From Lachnospiraceae bacterium (GTDB taxonomy: Bacteria > Bacillota > Clostridia > Lachnospirales > Lachnospiraceae), in assembly GCA_910575445.1 (NCBI GenBank), contig CAJTFW010000010.1:1-64000 (forward strand): 64,000 nt of DNA, read 5' to 3'. Below are positions 53,800-63,075 of this stretch, one piece after another. The position numbers and the translations under genes were made by a program. Below the pieces are notes generated by a model that did not search any database, was not told the origin of the DNA, and worked only from the letters and a program-made list of their open reading frames with translations. Numbering within the stretch: position 1 is the stretch's first letter; every line of letters begins with the position of its first letter.

Positions 53800-54972
53800 A
53801 TGAAAAAGAACATTTCAAAAAAGATGTTTGCATTGTCTGTGCTTATGTCCGCCGGTATTCTGATGACTGGCTGTTCCGGTACGGCAGCAGAACCCTCTGA
53901 GAGCACACCGGCCGGAAGCTGCACAGAGGAGGCGCAGGAGAATGCCTGGAGTGCAGGAGGGGCGGAATCCGGAACAAACCATATCAGCGAGAAGTTGTCC
54001 GATCAGCTGGTTATTGACGCGGAGGTGGTTTTGCCGAAAGAGCAGGGATACAGCGTGTATGCGTTGACAGAGAAAGCGTTTCCGAGAGAAGAGTTGGATG
54101 TTTTTTCCGGAATGTCGGAAGCAGTCGTAACGGATCACCCGGAATGGACGGGAGCTTATTCCGCAGAAACGAAAGAGGGCGGATACTTTAGTACGGATCC
54201 CCTGGGTAATTTTACATATGCCAGGGACGAGGAAAGGGACGATTACATTGTATCTCTGGTGGAATCCGCATATTATAATGCCGGCAGTTGTTCTTTCCGG
54301 AAGGAAGAAATACAGGATTTGTCCTTTCTGAACGCAGAGGAAGCCGTTCAGATGGGAAAGGAAAAGGTGAAAGAACTGACAGGACAGGATTCGGAGGTTC
54401 TTGCTGCTTATGCCCTAAATCAAAAAGAACTAACGGAGTTGGATGAGAAGTACAGACAGACGCAGAACTACCAGGAAGATGCACAGAGAGGAAAAACAGC
54501 CACGGTCGATGACTGGTCGGACGCAGATGAGATGTACTATATGGAGTATGAACTGACGAAGGAAGGTCTGCCAATCTACAGCGGCATCAATGAGCCGGGC
54601 ATATCCATGGCGGTGGAAACCTATTGGACGGCTGAAAGCCGGATTACGATGTTGCTTGATCAGGATGGGATTCGCTATATAGCCGTTAGGGGTGGATTTT
54701 TTGATGCCAGCCCGGAAGCAGAGGCGCAGACAATTATTTCAGCGGAGGCAGCGCTGGAAGCGGTAAAGGAAATTTATGAGAATACCATATTGGACTCGCA
54801 GGTTACAATCTCCCGGATATGGCTGGAGTATGTTGTTGTACCGGACTGGAAAGAGACGGAACAGTATAAGCTGGCGCCTTATTGGTGTGTGCAGATAGAT
54901 TCGCCTTCGGGAAACAGCAGCGCCGAGCGAATCAATGCGATAACGGGAGGGAATCTGGCCTATGGAGAATAA
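53800..54972 (+). CDS. Lipoprotein associated with an ABC transporter
   Basis: This 390-residue protein has a signal peptide with lipobox MTGC (about residues 23-26), then a serine/glutamate-rich linker and an acidic extracellular domain. AAGGAG lies 13 bases before the ATG at 53800, and an ATG at 53788 is only one base from it. The start is therefore uncertain within four codons. No family is recognised. The stop overlaps the permease start by 11 bases. It probably senses or binds the transporter's substrate outside the cell. Confidence 0.75.
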   Translation: MKKNISKKMFALSVLMSAGILMTGCSGTAAEPSESTPAGSCTEEAQENAWSAGGAESGTNHISEKLSDQLVIDAEVVLPKEQGYSVYALTEKAFPREELDVFSGMSEAVVTDHPEWTGAYSAETKEGGYFSTDPLGNFTYARDEERDDYIVSLVESAYYNAGSCSFRKEEIQDLSFLNAEEAVQMGKEKVKELTGQDSEVLAAYALNQKELTELDEKYRQTQNYQEDAQRGKTATVDDWSDADEMYYMEYELTKEGLPIYSGINEPGISMAVETYWTAESRITMLLDQDGIRYIAVRGGFFDASPEAEAQTIISAEAALEAVKEIYENTILDSQVTISRIWLEYVVVPDWKETEQYKLAPYWCVQIDSPSGNSSAERINAITGGNLAYGE

Positions 54973-55771
54973 CAGGGTATTGCCCCGCCTGCTTGGTGCC
55001 GAATTTAAGAGAAGTCTGACAGTGAGATTTTTTCTTGTGCCGGTTGGTGTTGTGCTGTGTATCTGCCTGGACACCTGGAACCAAATACCATTTATGTGGA
55101 CCTCCCCTGAGACTGTGGATGTATACTATTATTGGTGTAATTCTTTTATATTTGGCGGCTTTTATGGTATCTATGTGGTTCCAATGCTGGCGGCGCTTCC
55201 CTATGCAGTAAGTTTTTGTGAGGAATACAATACGAATATGCTGAGGATGCTGCTTATGAAAACAGGGAAGAAGAAATACTGCATGTCCAAGGTGCTTACA
55301 ACGTTCCTCTCAGGAGCTCTTCCGGTATCGGCAGGTGGGATTGCCTTTATCCTTTTGGCAAATTCTTTTATTCAGTTGTTTCATCGAGCCAGATTGCCGG
55401 AGACAGAAGCTTTTCCTTTTTATGAATTTTTGTTGCAGGGTAATGTTGCCGGTTATTTTACAGCGGTTATCTTCCTTTTGTTCTTGACCGGAGGGTTATG
55501 GGCAACGGCAGCTTTGCTGGTATCGTCATATTTCCCTAATATCTATGTGACGGCGGCCTCTCCTTTGATTCTGTCCTTTTTGACAGGTCGGGCTTATTTT
55601 GTTTTGAAGATTCCTGTTGGACTCCGGTTGGATTTATGGCTGCAGGGCAGAAGCTCCGTCGGTACGGATCGGCTCACCATTTTGTGTTCTGCGTTGGTGG
55701 TGTTGGGACTGACTGTGGGATTTGGCGTCCTGTTTTACCGGAAGCTGAAAGGGAGGGTGAAGAATGAGTAA
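54962..55771 (+). CDS. ABC transporter permease, first subunit
   Basis: This 269-residue membrane protein has about six hydrophobic segments (near 20-40, 60-85, 107-135, 155-185, 190-215, 235-260). It resembles the ABC2-type permeases of bacitracin/lantibiotic self-protection transporters in size and layout. It overlaps both the lipoprotein gene and the next permease by several bases, marking a tight operon. Substrate unknown. Confidence 0.82.
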   Translation: MENNRVLPRLLGAEFKRSLTVRFFLVPVGVVLCICLDTWNQIPFMWTSPETVDVYYYWCNSFIFGGFYGIYVVPMLAALPYAVSFCEEYNTNMLRMLLMKTGKKKYCMSKVLTTFLSGALPVSAGGIAFILLANSFIQLFHRARLPETEAFPFYEFLLQGNVAGYFTAVIFLLFLTGGLWATAALLVSSYFPNIYVTAASPLILSFLTGRAYFVLKIPVGLRLDLWLQGRSSVGTDRLTILCSALVVLGLTVGFGVLFYRKLKGRVKNE

Positions 55772-56609
55772 GGGAGTTCGGGTATTTTGCTTTCAGCTAA
55801 AGCAGGAATTAGTGCAAGTCAGGGTGCTGATTCTGTTCATGATTCTTGCTGTGTTTATCTATTCCTATCTGGAGCCGGTGGCTGATCTGGCGCAGGCGGC
55901 CTCAGAGAAAGTGAGTCCGTGGGCTTTTCCACATCTGATAAATGATTATATCTGCCAGATGGTTTTTCTGGTGAGTGCGGTTTTTCTGTTTAGCACAGCG
56001 CCCTTTGAAGGGAAGGCTCATTACTATATTATTCAACGTTCCGGGAGATTTTCATGGCAGTTGGGTAATGTACTGTATATTCTGGCATCTTCATTTTTGT
56101 TTGTGGGGGTTATATGGGTGTTTAGTGTTATCAGCCTGCTTTCACAAACCAGGTTTAGCGGCGACTGGGGAATCATCTGGGGGACGCTGGCAAGGACAAA
56201 CGCGGGGAATCAGTATGGTGTACCGTTTACGGTGTTTGCTTATATTGTCGGTGTATTTTCGCCTGTGGAGGCGACTGCAATCAGCTTCCTGCTTGAGTGG
56301 GCGTGCGTTGCATGGATGGGGCTGGTGGTCTATTTGTTCAATTACATCACAAAAAAGATGACAGGGATATTGGTGGCATCTTTTTTTGTATTTCTGGATG
56401 TAATGATCTACAATTCATGGACACCAAAGGCGTACCTTTTCTCGCCGGTGACGTTGGCACAATTGAAGGTGATGTCAGGGAACAACCTGTCTTATGGCGT
56501 ATCTTTGGAATATGCGGTGGTGTTCTTTGCAGTGACAATCACGCTTTTTATTGTGATTTGCCTGGGGTCGGGAACTAAAAAAATAAAGAAATGGGGACAG
56601 CAAAAATGA
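55764..56609 (+). CDS. ABC transporter permease, second subunit
   Basis: This 281-residue protein has about six membrane helices (starting LILFMILAVFIYSYL). It differs from the first permease, so the transporter is probably a heteromer of two permeases plus ATPase. It overlaps the first permease by eight bases and the ATPase gene by four (ATGA). Confidence 0.82.
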   Translation: MSKGVRVFCFQLKQELVQVRVLILFMILAVFIYSYLEPVADLAQAASEKVSPWAFPHLINDYICQMVFLVSAVFLFSTAPFEGKAHYYIIQRSGRFSWQLGNVLYILASSFLFVGVIWVFSVISLLSQTRFSGDWGIIWGTLARTNAGNQYGVPFTVFAYIVGVFSPVEATAISFLLEWACVAWMGLVVYLFNYITKKMTGILVASFFVFLDVMIYNSWTPKAYLFSPVTLAQLKVMSGNNLSYGVSLEYAVVFFAVTITLFIVICLGSGTKKIKKWGQQK

Positions 56610-57250
56610 ATGGCAGAAGGATTATCTTTAAAAATGTCTCTAAGACAATAGAGGAGCAGACGGTATTGAAGGACATTAATCTGGAGATACCAGAGCGGGG
56701 GATTTATGGGATTGTGGGAAGGAACGGTTCTGGGAAGACGGTGCTGATCAAGTGCCTCTGCGGGTTTATGTCTGTCACGGAAGGTGAGATATGGGTCGGA
56801 GAAAAACAGGTCGGGCGAGATGTGGAATTTGTCGAGGATATTGGCTTCATCATCGAGACACCAGGATTTTTGCCCAGAGAATCCGGATATCGGAATTTAA
56901 AATATCTTGCCTCCATCCGAAATGTGGCTGGAAAGGAGCGGATCAGGGAGTGCATCACCATGGTTGGTCTTGACCCTGACGATAAGAAATGGGTTGGGAA
57001 ATATTCCCTGGGGATGCGCCAGCGGCTGGGTATTGCACAGGCTATCATGGAAAATCCCAGTCTGATTATCCTTGACGAGCCCATGAATGGACTGGATAAT
57101 CACGGCGTGGAAGAGATACGAAAACTTCTGCTTGGGCTGAAAGAGGAGGGAAAGCTAATCCTCATCATCAGTCATAACTGGGAGGACATCAGGCTGCTCT
57201 GTGATAGGGTGTATGAGATGGATATGGGAGTGCTGACACAAATAAAGTAA
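56606..57250 (+). CDS. ABC transporter ATP-binding protein
   Basis: This 214-residue ATPase has Walker A GRNGSGKTVL (about 37-46), a signature region SLGMRQRLGIAQ (the LSGGQ variant common in bacitracin/lantibiotic-type ABC proteins), Walker B LIILDEPMNGLD and H-loop ISHNWED. The ATG at 56606 overlaps the permease stop. Together with the two permeases and lipoprotein it forms one export or sensing system, likely controlled by the flanking two-component systems. Confidence 0.93.
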   Translation: MNGRRIIFKNVSKTIEEQTVLKDINLEIPERGIYGIVGRNGSGKTVLIKCLCGFMSVTEGEIWVGEKQVGRDVEFVEDIGFIIETPGFLPRESGYRNLKYLASIRNVAGKERIRECITMVGLDPDDKKWVGKYSLGMRQRLGIAQAIMENPSLIILDEPMNGLDNHGVEEIRKLLLGLKEEGKLILIISHNWEDIRLLCDRVYEMDMGVLTQIK

Positions 57251-57282
57251 AATATGATATAATTTTTTCTTGTGAGATTTTC

Positions 57283-57292
57283 GTAACATTTC
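57283..57292 (+). promoter_or_regulatory. Shared operator GTAACATTTC before the VanR-like regulator
   Basis: GTAACATTTC lies 49 bases before the response-regulator start, followed by a possible -10 (GATACTAT). The identical ten bases recur at 62452-62461 before another gene, next to a kinase remnant. I infer a binding site of the regulator encoded at 57341 or its lost paralogue. Confidence 0.5.
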
Positions 57293-57340
57293 AATGATAC
57301 TATCCATGATAGAAGAATAGAACTGGAAGGATGTGAACGT

Positions 57341-58024
57341 ATGCGGCTCTTAGTGGTGGAGGATGACCGGCTTTTGAACAATACACTGTGCTACAATCTT
57401 TCTGCGTCCGGCTATACTGTAGATTCCGCTGTGACAAGTGCGGAGGCGGTTCGTTTCTTTGAAGCGCAGGACTATGACCTGATTGTGCTGGATGTGAACC
57501 TGCCGGATGGAAACGGGTTTGATTTCTGCGAACAGATCAAGGAGCGCCGCCCTGATACTGCTGTGATTTTTCTGACGGCAAATGACATGGAAAGCGATAT
57601 GCTGAAAGGGTTTGAGCTGGGCGCGGATGATTATGTAACAAAACCCTTTCCCATCAGTGTATTCCGTAAAAAGATATCGGCTCTGCTTGGCCGCATCCAA
57701 AAGCAGACAGGCGGCGACTGCTATGCGGACGGTACGCTGTCCATCAATTTCTCGGAGCTGACCGCAGAACTGTCCGGGGAGTCAATTACGTTTACGCCGC
57801 TAGAATATAGACTGCTGAAAGTGCTGGTGAGAAATCCCAAAATCGTTTTGACCCGTCAGATGCTTCTTGAAAAGCTGTGGGATGCGGACGAAAATTTTGT
57901 GGATGAACACACTCTGACGGTTACGATCAGCCGCATCCGGGGTAAAATTGAAGTGGACGGCCTGCAATATATCAAAACAGTTTACGGCATGGGCTATATG
58001 TGGATTGGAGGGCTGAAAAAGTGA
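57341..58024 (+). CDS. OmpR/VanR-type response regulator
   Basis: This 227-residue protein has a receiver domain (MRLLVVEDDRLL; phosphoacceptor in LIVLDVNLPDGNGF, about residue 51; lysine in DYVTKPF) and a C-terminal winged helix (TFTPLEYRLLKVL, then FVDEHTLTVTISRIRGKI). The stop overlaps the kinase start as GTGA. VanR- and BceR-like regulators often control antimicrobial-peptide transporters like the one just upstream. Confidence 0.95.
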   Translation: MRLLVVEDDRLLNNTLCYNLSASGYTVDSAVTSAEAVRFFEAQDYDLIVLDVNLPDGNGFDFCEQIKERRPDTAVIFLTANDMESDMLKGFELGADDYVTKPFPISVFRKKISALLGRIQKQTGGDCYADGTLSINFSELTAELSGESITFTPLEYRLLKVLVRNPKIVLTRQMLLEKLWDADENFVDEHTLTVTISRIRGKIEVDGLQYIKTVYGMGYMWIGGLKK

Positions 58025-59046
58025 AAGGGCTTTCTGTCAACCGGGCCTGTGCCATAGGGACTGCCTTTTTATGTGGCATTTCGCTGGCTGCCCTTGCTAC
58101 GGTGTATCTGCTTACCGGGAACCTGATTCTTGTCTGGCTGGGCCTGCTGTTTACCATTCTGGTTTTTGCCTGCGTTGCTGTTTTTGTGGCGTTTCTCCGC
58201 CGCAAGCTGGTATTATTTTCGGACAGCCTTTGCCGGACGATGGATGATATGCTGGATGGGGCGGCCCCACCGCCGCAAATTCATGAGGAAGAAAATCTGT
58301 TTTACAAAATCAATCATCGGCTGCTGCGTCTGTATGAAGTCATGCGGGAGAATCGGGAGCGTGTGGCGAAGGACCGGGCTGATTTGCAGGAACTGATTTC
58401 CGACATATCCCATCAGGTGAAAACGCCGATTGCCAACCTCCAGATGGTAAACGCCACGTTGCTTGAACAGTCCGTGCCGGAGGAAAAACAGCGGGAGTTT
58501 TTACAGGCATCCAGCGGACAGCTTGATAAGCTGGATTTTCTTATGCAGGCTATGATAAAGACCTCCCGGCTGGAAACCGGCGTGATTTCTCTGGACAGAA
58601 AAATACAGCCGCTCTATGATACCCTTGCGGCGGCGCTGGGCGGTATCCTGCTTAACGCCGAAAAGAAAAATATTCATGTAAGTGTGGATTGCCCGCCTGA
58701 TCTGGCGCTGGCCCATGACAGGAAATGGACCGGCGAGGCCCTGTTCAATATTCTGGATAATGCTGTAAAGTACACGCCGGAGGGCGGCACGATTCGCGTC
58801 ACCGTCCAAAGCTGGGAGCTGTATGTGAAAATCGACATTGCGGACAGTGGGAAGGGAATTGCGGAAAACCGACAGGGCATGATCTTCAAACGCTTCTACC
58901 GGGAAGAGGAAGTACACGATGTGGACGGCATCGGCATCGGGCTGTATCTGGTTCGTGAGATCGTCACCATGCAGGGCGGCTATATCAAGGTATCTTCCGC
59001 TGTGGGATACGGCTCTGTATTTTCCATATTCCTTCCCTATGGTTAA
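58021..59046 (+). CDS. Sensor histidine kinase (VanS-like)
   Basis: This 341-residue kinase has two N-terminal membrane helices (about 10-60) with almost no extracellular loop, a short linker, H-box DISHQVKTPIANLQ (about 135), N-box NILDNAVKYTPEGG and G-box GIGIGLYLVREIV. The missing sensor loop recalls intramembrane-sensing kinases that rely on a partner transporter. The GTG at 58021 overlapping the regulator stop is chosen over an upstream frame that runs into the regulator gene. Confidence 0.93.
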   Translation: MKGLSVNRACAIGTAFLCGISLAALATVYLLTGNLILVWLGLLFTILVFACVAVFVAFLRRKLVLFSDSLCRTMDDMLDGAAPPPQIHEEENLFYKINHRLLRLYEVMRENRERVAKDRADLQELISDISHQVKTPIANLQMVNATLLEQSVPEEKQREFLQASSGQLDKLDFLMQAMIKTSRLETGVISLDRKIQPLYDTLAAALGGILLNAEKKNIHVSVDCPPDLALAHDRKWTGEALFNILDNAVKYTPEGGTIRVTVQSWELYVKIDIADSGKGIAENRQGMIFKRFYREEEVHDVDGIGIGLYLVREIVTMQGGYIKVSSAVGYGSVFSIFLPYG

Positions 59047-59068
59047 AATTCCGGAAACGGGAGAGTGA

Positions 59069-59890
59069 AAGATTATATCATCCAAACTCGTTTTCCTTAT
59101 TGGACGTGGTATAATTCCCAACGATGAAAACGCTTTGATGGAATTTACCATTTATTCTGATGTGGGGGAAAATGACCTTCTGGACTGGGGAATGGCAAAA
59201 ACAGTCTGTGTAACCGTGGTGGATAATTATCCGTTAGATACGCTTCCGCTTGATTCTACACCGGAATACTTATTTTTTATGGTGATTCCATGGTCAATGA
59301 ACGCTGATTTTGACGGATTAACGGGACTTACTAAATCAGGTCTGACTTTTTGGACAGATACGCCTACGCAGACAATGGCGCAGATTCAGTCTGAAATTAC
59401 AGATGCGGGGATTGCCTATGATTATACGCTTATAAATCTATCTTCCGCAGTTGATCTGTTCCGGAGCATCACTTTTGTTGTAGATGTGTTTATTTACGCC
59501 TTTGGAGCTATGATTTCATTGATTGCGGTTGCAAATGTATTTAATACGATTTCAACAAACATCCGCATCAGGAGGCGGGAACTTGCCATGCTGCGTTCGG
59601 TTGGAATGTCGGAACATGGTTTTAACCGGATGATGAATTTCGAGTGTTTCTTTTATGGATTGCGCACGATTCTGTTTGGAGTGCCGATTGCAGGTATTCT
59701 TTCATGGCTGATTTATAAAGGGCTGGTTACGAATGAACAGCTTGAAAGATTTTCGTATCGTTTTCCGTGGCAAAGCATGATAATCAGCATATTAGGTGTA
59801 TTTTGTATTGTTTTTATTACAATGTTGTATGCTACCAGCAAAATCAGGAAAGAAAATATTATTGATGCACTTAGAGATGACATGGCTTAG
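59069..59890 (+). pseudogene. C-terminal fragment of an FtsX-type ABC permease
   Basis: The frame is open from 59069 without a good start and ends at 59890. The C-terminal half has four membrane segments and the MacB/FtsX-family hallmark IRIRRRELAMLRSVGMSEHG followed by SKIRKENIIDALRDD. The N-terminal part of the permease, including the first helix and much of the large extracellular domain, is missing, and no matching ATPase lies beside it. A TTG-ATG at 59135 might allow a short product, but I consider it a remnant. Confidence 0.65.
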
Positions 59891-59926
59891 CAAGGATGGG
59901 AAATGTTATTATTTAGAAATATTTTC

Positions 59927-59969
59927 TGCCATTTTGCAGGCAGCTTGATAGTCTGGCTGCAAGATGGCA
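59927..59969 (+). other. Strong hairpin just before the ydcF-like gene
   Basis: TGCCATTTTGCAG (59927-59939) and CTGCAAGATGGCA (59957-59969) pair over 13 positions with one G-T pair. The ribosome site AAGGAG starts two bases later. No T-run follows, so translational control or mRNA stabilisation is more likely than termination. Confidence 0.6.
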
Positions 59970-59982
59970 TAAGGAGTATATT

Positions 59983-61005
59983 ATGTGGCAGTTTGCATTT
60001 TTTGTATTTTTTGTTTCAGTCTGCATATTCGCAGGAATTATGTTTCATGATTCCAGAACATTATGGAGTGGAGCCTCGTTTTTGATTATGATGATGTGTC
60101 TGGCGATATTTTTGTTGTTTGTCTTATACCAATGTTCAGAATGGCTGGCAGCGCATGCTTTAGTGATTGGAATACTGATTGTTATGTTTGTTTTAGCAGT
60201 AGGCAGTGTGGCTTTGTTTCCAGTGGCTTTGATTCTTGTGTTCTTTATAGAAGGGGTAAGAGTTATTAGACATGAAGGAATAAAACCGACAAATCTATTA
60301 TCAATGTTGTTTTCTGTTCTGTTATGTATTTATCTGGCGGTCTGGCCGGTAATTGGAAACTTGGGAAAGAATACATTAGGTACAATGCTGTATAAAATTA
60401 TTAGTTTCATAGTAGTATATATATTGTTGGTGCTGGCAGTGTATTCACTTTCCGCAGTGCTCAATCTTCTTCACTTAAAAAAGAAAAGAAACGCAGATTA
60501 CATTATTGTACTGGGGGCAGGAATTATTGGAAGCAGGGTTACGCCGTTACTTGCAGCACGGATTGAAAAAGGAATAGAATTGCTGTGCTATAATCCAAAT
60601 GCTGTACTGATTATGTCTGGCGGACAAGGTTCAGGAGAGGATATTCCAGAAAGTAAAGCTATGGCAGATTATGCGATTGATAAAGGCGTAAGTGCGGAAA
60701 AAGTCATTTTGGAACAGAAATCTGTGTCCACGGAGGAAAACCTACGGTTTTCGAGAAAACTGATAAATAAACAGAATCCACAAATTATAGTTGTCACAAC
60801 TGCTTATCACATGTTCAGGGCGTTAATACTGGCAAAGAGGCAGGGAATAAGATGTGTGGGTTTCGGTTCTAAAACAAAATGGTATTTTACACTGAATGCT
60901 TTTATCCGGGAATTTGTTGGATATTTAAGTCTGACATGGAAAAAGCATATTCTTGTGATTGGAATAAATGTATGTATTGTAATAGCAGTGTATAGATTTA
61001 AGTAA
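59983..61005 (+). CDS. YdcF/SanA-family (DUF218) membrane protein
   Basis: This 340-residue protein has about five N-terminal membrane helices (to about residue 160) and a C-terminal DUF218 domain: DYIIVLGAGIIGSRVTPLLA, LIMSGGQGSGEDIPESKAM, LEQKSVSTEENLRFS and VVTTAYHMFRALILA. The family is linked to envelope metabolism and antibiotic tolerance in some bacteria, with enzymatic activity unsettled. AAGGAG lies seven bases before the ATG. Confidence 0.9.
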   Translation: MWQFAFFVFFVSVCIFAGIMFHDSRTLWSGASFLIMMMCLAIFLLFVLYQCSEWLAAHALVIGILIVMFVLAVGSVALFPVALILVFFIEGVRVIRHEGIKPTNLLSMLFSVLLCIYLAVWPVIGNLGKNTLGTMLYKIISFIVVYILLVLAVYSLSAVLNLLHLKKKRNADYIIVLGAGIIGSRVTPLLAARIEKGIELLCYNPNAVLIMSGGQGSGEDIPESKAMADYAIDKGVSAEKVILEQKSVSTEENLRFSRKLINKQNPQIIVVTTAYHMFRALILAKRQGIRCVGFGSKTKWYFTLNAFIREFVGYLSLTWKKHILVIGINVCIVIAVYRFK

Positions 61006-61311
61006 AAACAATGAATATAACAGTCATTTCACAGTGCATGGGTATGACATTGAAGTGAAGGACACCCTGATTGCGGAAGCGGTAGGGAAATGCGTTTTGT
61101 AATAGATTGCTCGGACTTATTATGAGGGAGCAGGAACGGTTCGGAACGACAGATGAGCCGTGAAAAAATGACAACAATGGATTTGAAAAAAGAGCGTAAA
61201 TGGAATAGAGCAGAATTTTTATCAGAACAATGTATCAACGAACAAGTATAACAGGAGCAAGGCACAGTATCAAATGACAGCGGCCTGACCACGTGGTACA
61301 AAGACAAGACA
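61006..61311. other. Region of gene fragments between ydcF-like gene and the 116-aa ORF
   Basis: Short frames such as EVKDTLIAEAVGKCVL (ending near 61102) and MSREKMTTMDLKKERKWNRA (from about 61151, 32 codons) look like pieces of lost genes. None has full length or a convincing domain. I see no working gene here. Confidence 0.4.
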
Positions 61312-61662
61312 TTGGAAGAATGGGCGTTGACAGCACCAAAATATACAGATCCGGCAACGGGTCTCTCATGGTATGTTATAGACGGCAAACAGCCATATAT
61401 GACAGGGGAAGATACTGAAAAATTTTGGGAAATGTGCAAGGAGACGGGAGAATATCCGGTGAAAAAATTTGCGGAAATGACAGGAATGATACAGTACCTT
61501 GATGATAATACGGTTGCTTACGTGGGTGATAACGTTACCGTAATCAAGTTAAAGGACGGGAAGAAACTGGAGATTGATACTTCATCCATGACATATGACA
61601 TGATCATGAATATGTTCAAGAATCTGCCGAAAAGCGGGAATTACTTTGACAGCTCATATTAG
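61312..61662 (+). CDS. Hypothetical protein, 116 aa, possibly 5'-truncated
   Basis: The frame is open upstream to 61252 without an ATG or ribosome site, and the TTG at 61312 is a weak candidate start. The protein is soluble, with YVIDGKQPYMTGEDTEKFWE and a C-terminus MFKNLPKSGNYFDSSY. I do not recognise a family. The lack of a start and the fragments just upstream suggest a truncated gene. Confidence 0.5.
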   Translation: MEEWALTAPKYTDPATGLSWYVIDGKQPYMTGEDTEKFWEMCKETGEYPVKKFAEMTGMIQYLDDNTVAYVGDNVTVIKLKDGKKLEIDTSSMTYDMIMNMFKNLPKSGNYFDSSY

Positions 61663-61770
61663 CAGAAGAATATCCAGAAAGCTATGTTTTCCTCAGAGCA
61701 GTGATGCTTTACATATTCCCCCATAGATACACTGACAAACACAGGGGTTCAAGTATGAAAGGAGAAAATC

Positions 61771-62268
61771 ATGAAATCGCAGATGATTCCAAAGCAAGCA
61801 TATATTCCGCCGTTTGACTCTCAAGCAATCAAGGTTCAGCACATTGAATATTTTGACCCGCCCTATCAGGAATATCATGGAGAAAAAATCACAGAACAGG
61901 TGATAGCGGAGGTCTTAAAGAAAATTCCCAGTGGAATCAATATTTATTTATTCTTAGACCCATGCGGAGAGGATAATTGGCTTGAAGTAAACTGTGACGG
62001 CAAATGGATCGCAATCTGGTTTTGGGGCGATTTGGGAGAAAACACTTATTTTTCTTATAATCCTGCATTTGTGGATACTGCCGGCCAGGTCAGCAAAATG
62101 GATTTTTCAGACAAAAGTATATATACAGATCTTAAAAGCGGAGGTCAGTCGCCGATTGCCAAAATTCATGCGCTTACCGATATTGAAACGGGTATCAAGG
62201 CAGTTGAATATTTTATTCGGACAGGGGCGTTTTATCCAGGAATTGATTGGCTCCATGAGTACATATAG
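61771..62268 (+). CDS. Hypothetical protein, immunity-like, 165 aa
   Basis: It starts MKSQMIPKQAYIPPFDSQAI after GAAAGGAG. The acidic soluble protein has SGINIYLFLDPCGEDNWLEV and a C-terminal ETGIKAVEYFIRTGAFYPGI typical of Imm1-like or related immunity folds. I am not certain of the family. No toxin is seen. A histidine-kinase remnant begins 19 bases after its stop. Confidence 0.62.
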   Translation: MKSQMIPKQAYIPPFDSQAIKVQHIEYFDPPYQEYHGEKITEQVIAEVLKKIPSGINIYLFLDPCGEDNWLEVNCDGKWIAIWFWGDLGENTYFSYNPAFVDTAGQVSKMDFSDKSIYTDLKSGGQSPIAKIHALTDIETGIKAVEYFIRTGAFYPGIDWLHEYI

Positions 62269-62286
62269 CTGTGCCTGCTATCAAGC

Positions 62287-62430
62287 GCCGCAAAGTACAC
62301 GCCGGAGGGCGGCATCGACATCGGACTGCACCTGGCCCGTGAGACCGTCACCATGCAGGGTGTCTACATCAAGGCCACTTCTTCGCTGGGACAAGGCTCT
62401 ATGGTTTCCATATTTCTGCCCCGCAGATAA
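62287..62430 (+). pseudogene. Deleted histidine-kinase remnant
   Basis: The frame reads KYTPEGGIDIGLHLARETV and then TMQGVYIKATSSLGQGSMV, ending SIFLPRR and a stop. It matches the N-box end, G2 part and C-terminus of the kinase at 58021, but with the sequence between KYTPEGG and IDIGL deleted (about 45 codons). It shows that a second, related two-component system once stood here. Confidence 0.8.
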
Positions 62431-62451
62431 AGTTTCAAAATCCAGCCGCTT

Positions 62452-62461
62452 GTAACATTTC
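62452..62461 (+). promoter_or_regulatory. Second GTAACATTTC operator
   Basis: It is identical to 57283-57292 and lies 71 bases before the 176-aa gene, followed by TGTGACAATTGCCTGTTACAAT. The latter has a possible -10 TACAAT and an inverted GTAACA/TGTTAC relation with the first box. Probably bound by the VanR-like regulator. Confidence 0.5.
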
Positions 62462-62522
62462 TGTGACAATTGCCTGTTACAATATTAGCCTTGTAAATAA
62501 TTTAGATTAGGAGGAACCAATC

Positions 62523-63053
62523 ATGGGACTGTTTTCCAGAAAACCGAAAGCGCCGGAGTACGATCCGGCAGACTGCGCGGCGAAGAAAAAACGGCTGCGG
62601 GAGATTTTTAACGAAACTGTGAAGGATGGCGACAGCTACGAAGTTCTCTACGCCTGTATGTATTCTTCCAAATTTGAGGAAGGATTTGTCTTTGATACTA
62701 ATACTACCACGTTCTGTTTCTATGTTATGGGCTACCGGCGAAGTGATTTTTGCATTGTGCTGATCCAGGTGGACAGTGCGCTGGAGAACCACTCGGAGGC
62801 GGTGTTCCTCGATATGGACAGTATTGTCAATGTGTCTTATGACCCTAAGATCACCAAAGCCTGTCTGGAGTACAGAAAGGACTACGGCAGTTTTGGGGAA
62901 CTGCTGGACATTGGCGGCACCAGCAGCAAAACCATGTATGGCCCCAAGAACATCCATCAGCCGGAAGAAAAGGAACGGTTCCTGGACTTTTTGGAGGCTT
63001 TCCGGGCCAGATTGGAGCAGAAGGGGTATAAGCTGGATAAATGGAAACGGTAA
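62523..63053 (+). CDS. Hypothetical protein, 176 aa
   Basis: It starts MGLFSRKPKAPEYDPADCAA after AGGAGG. The basic N-terminus is followed by a mixed alpha/beta domain (YEVLYACMYSSKFEEGFVFD; FCFYVMGYRRSDFCIVLIQV) and ends KLDKWKR. No family is recognised and no membrane segment is present. The preceding operator suggests control by the VanR-like system; the 63076 gene follows by 22 bases. Confidence 0.68.
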   Translation: MGLFSRKPKAPEYDPADCAAKKKRLREIFNETVKDGDSYEVLYACMYSSKFEEGFVFDTNTTTFCFYVMGYRRSDFCIVLIQVDSALENHSEAVFLDMDSIVNVSYDPKITKACLEYRKDYGSFGELLDIGGTSSKTMYGPKNIHQPEEKERFLDFLEAFRARLEQKGYKLDKWKR

Positions 63054-63075
63054 ACTGGAATTTGGAGGTATAGAA

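Noticed and set aside
53694-53900. A 68-codon frame before the lipoprotein gene
   Set aside because: It overlaps the lipoprotein start in another frame, covers the inverted repeat, and lacks a ribosome site.
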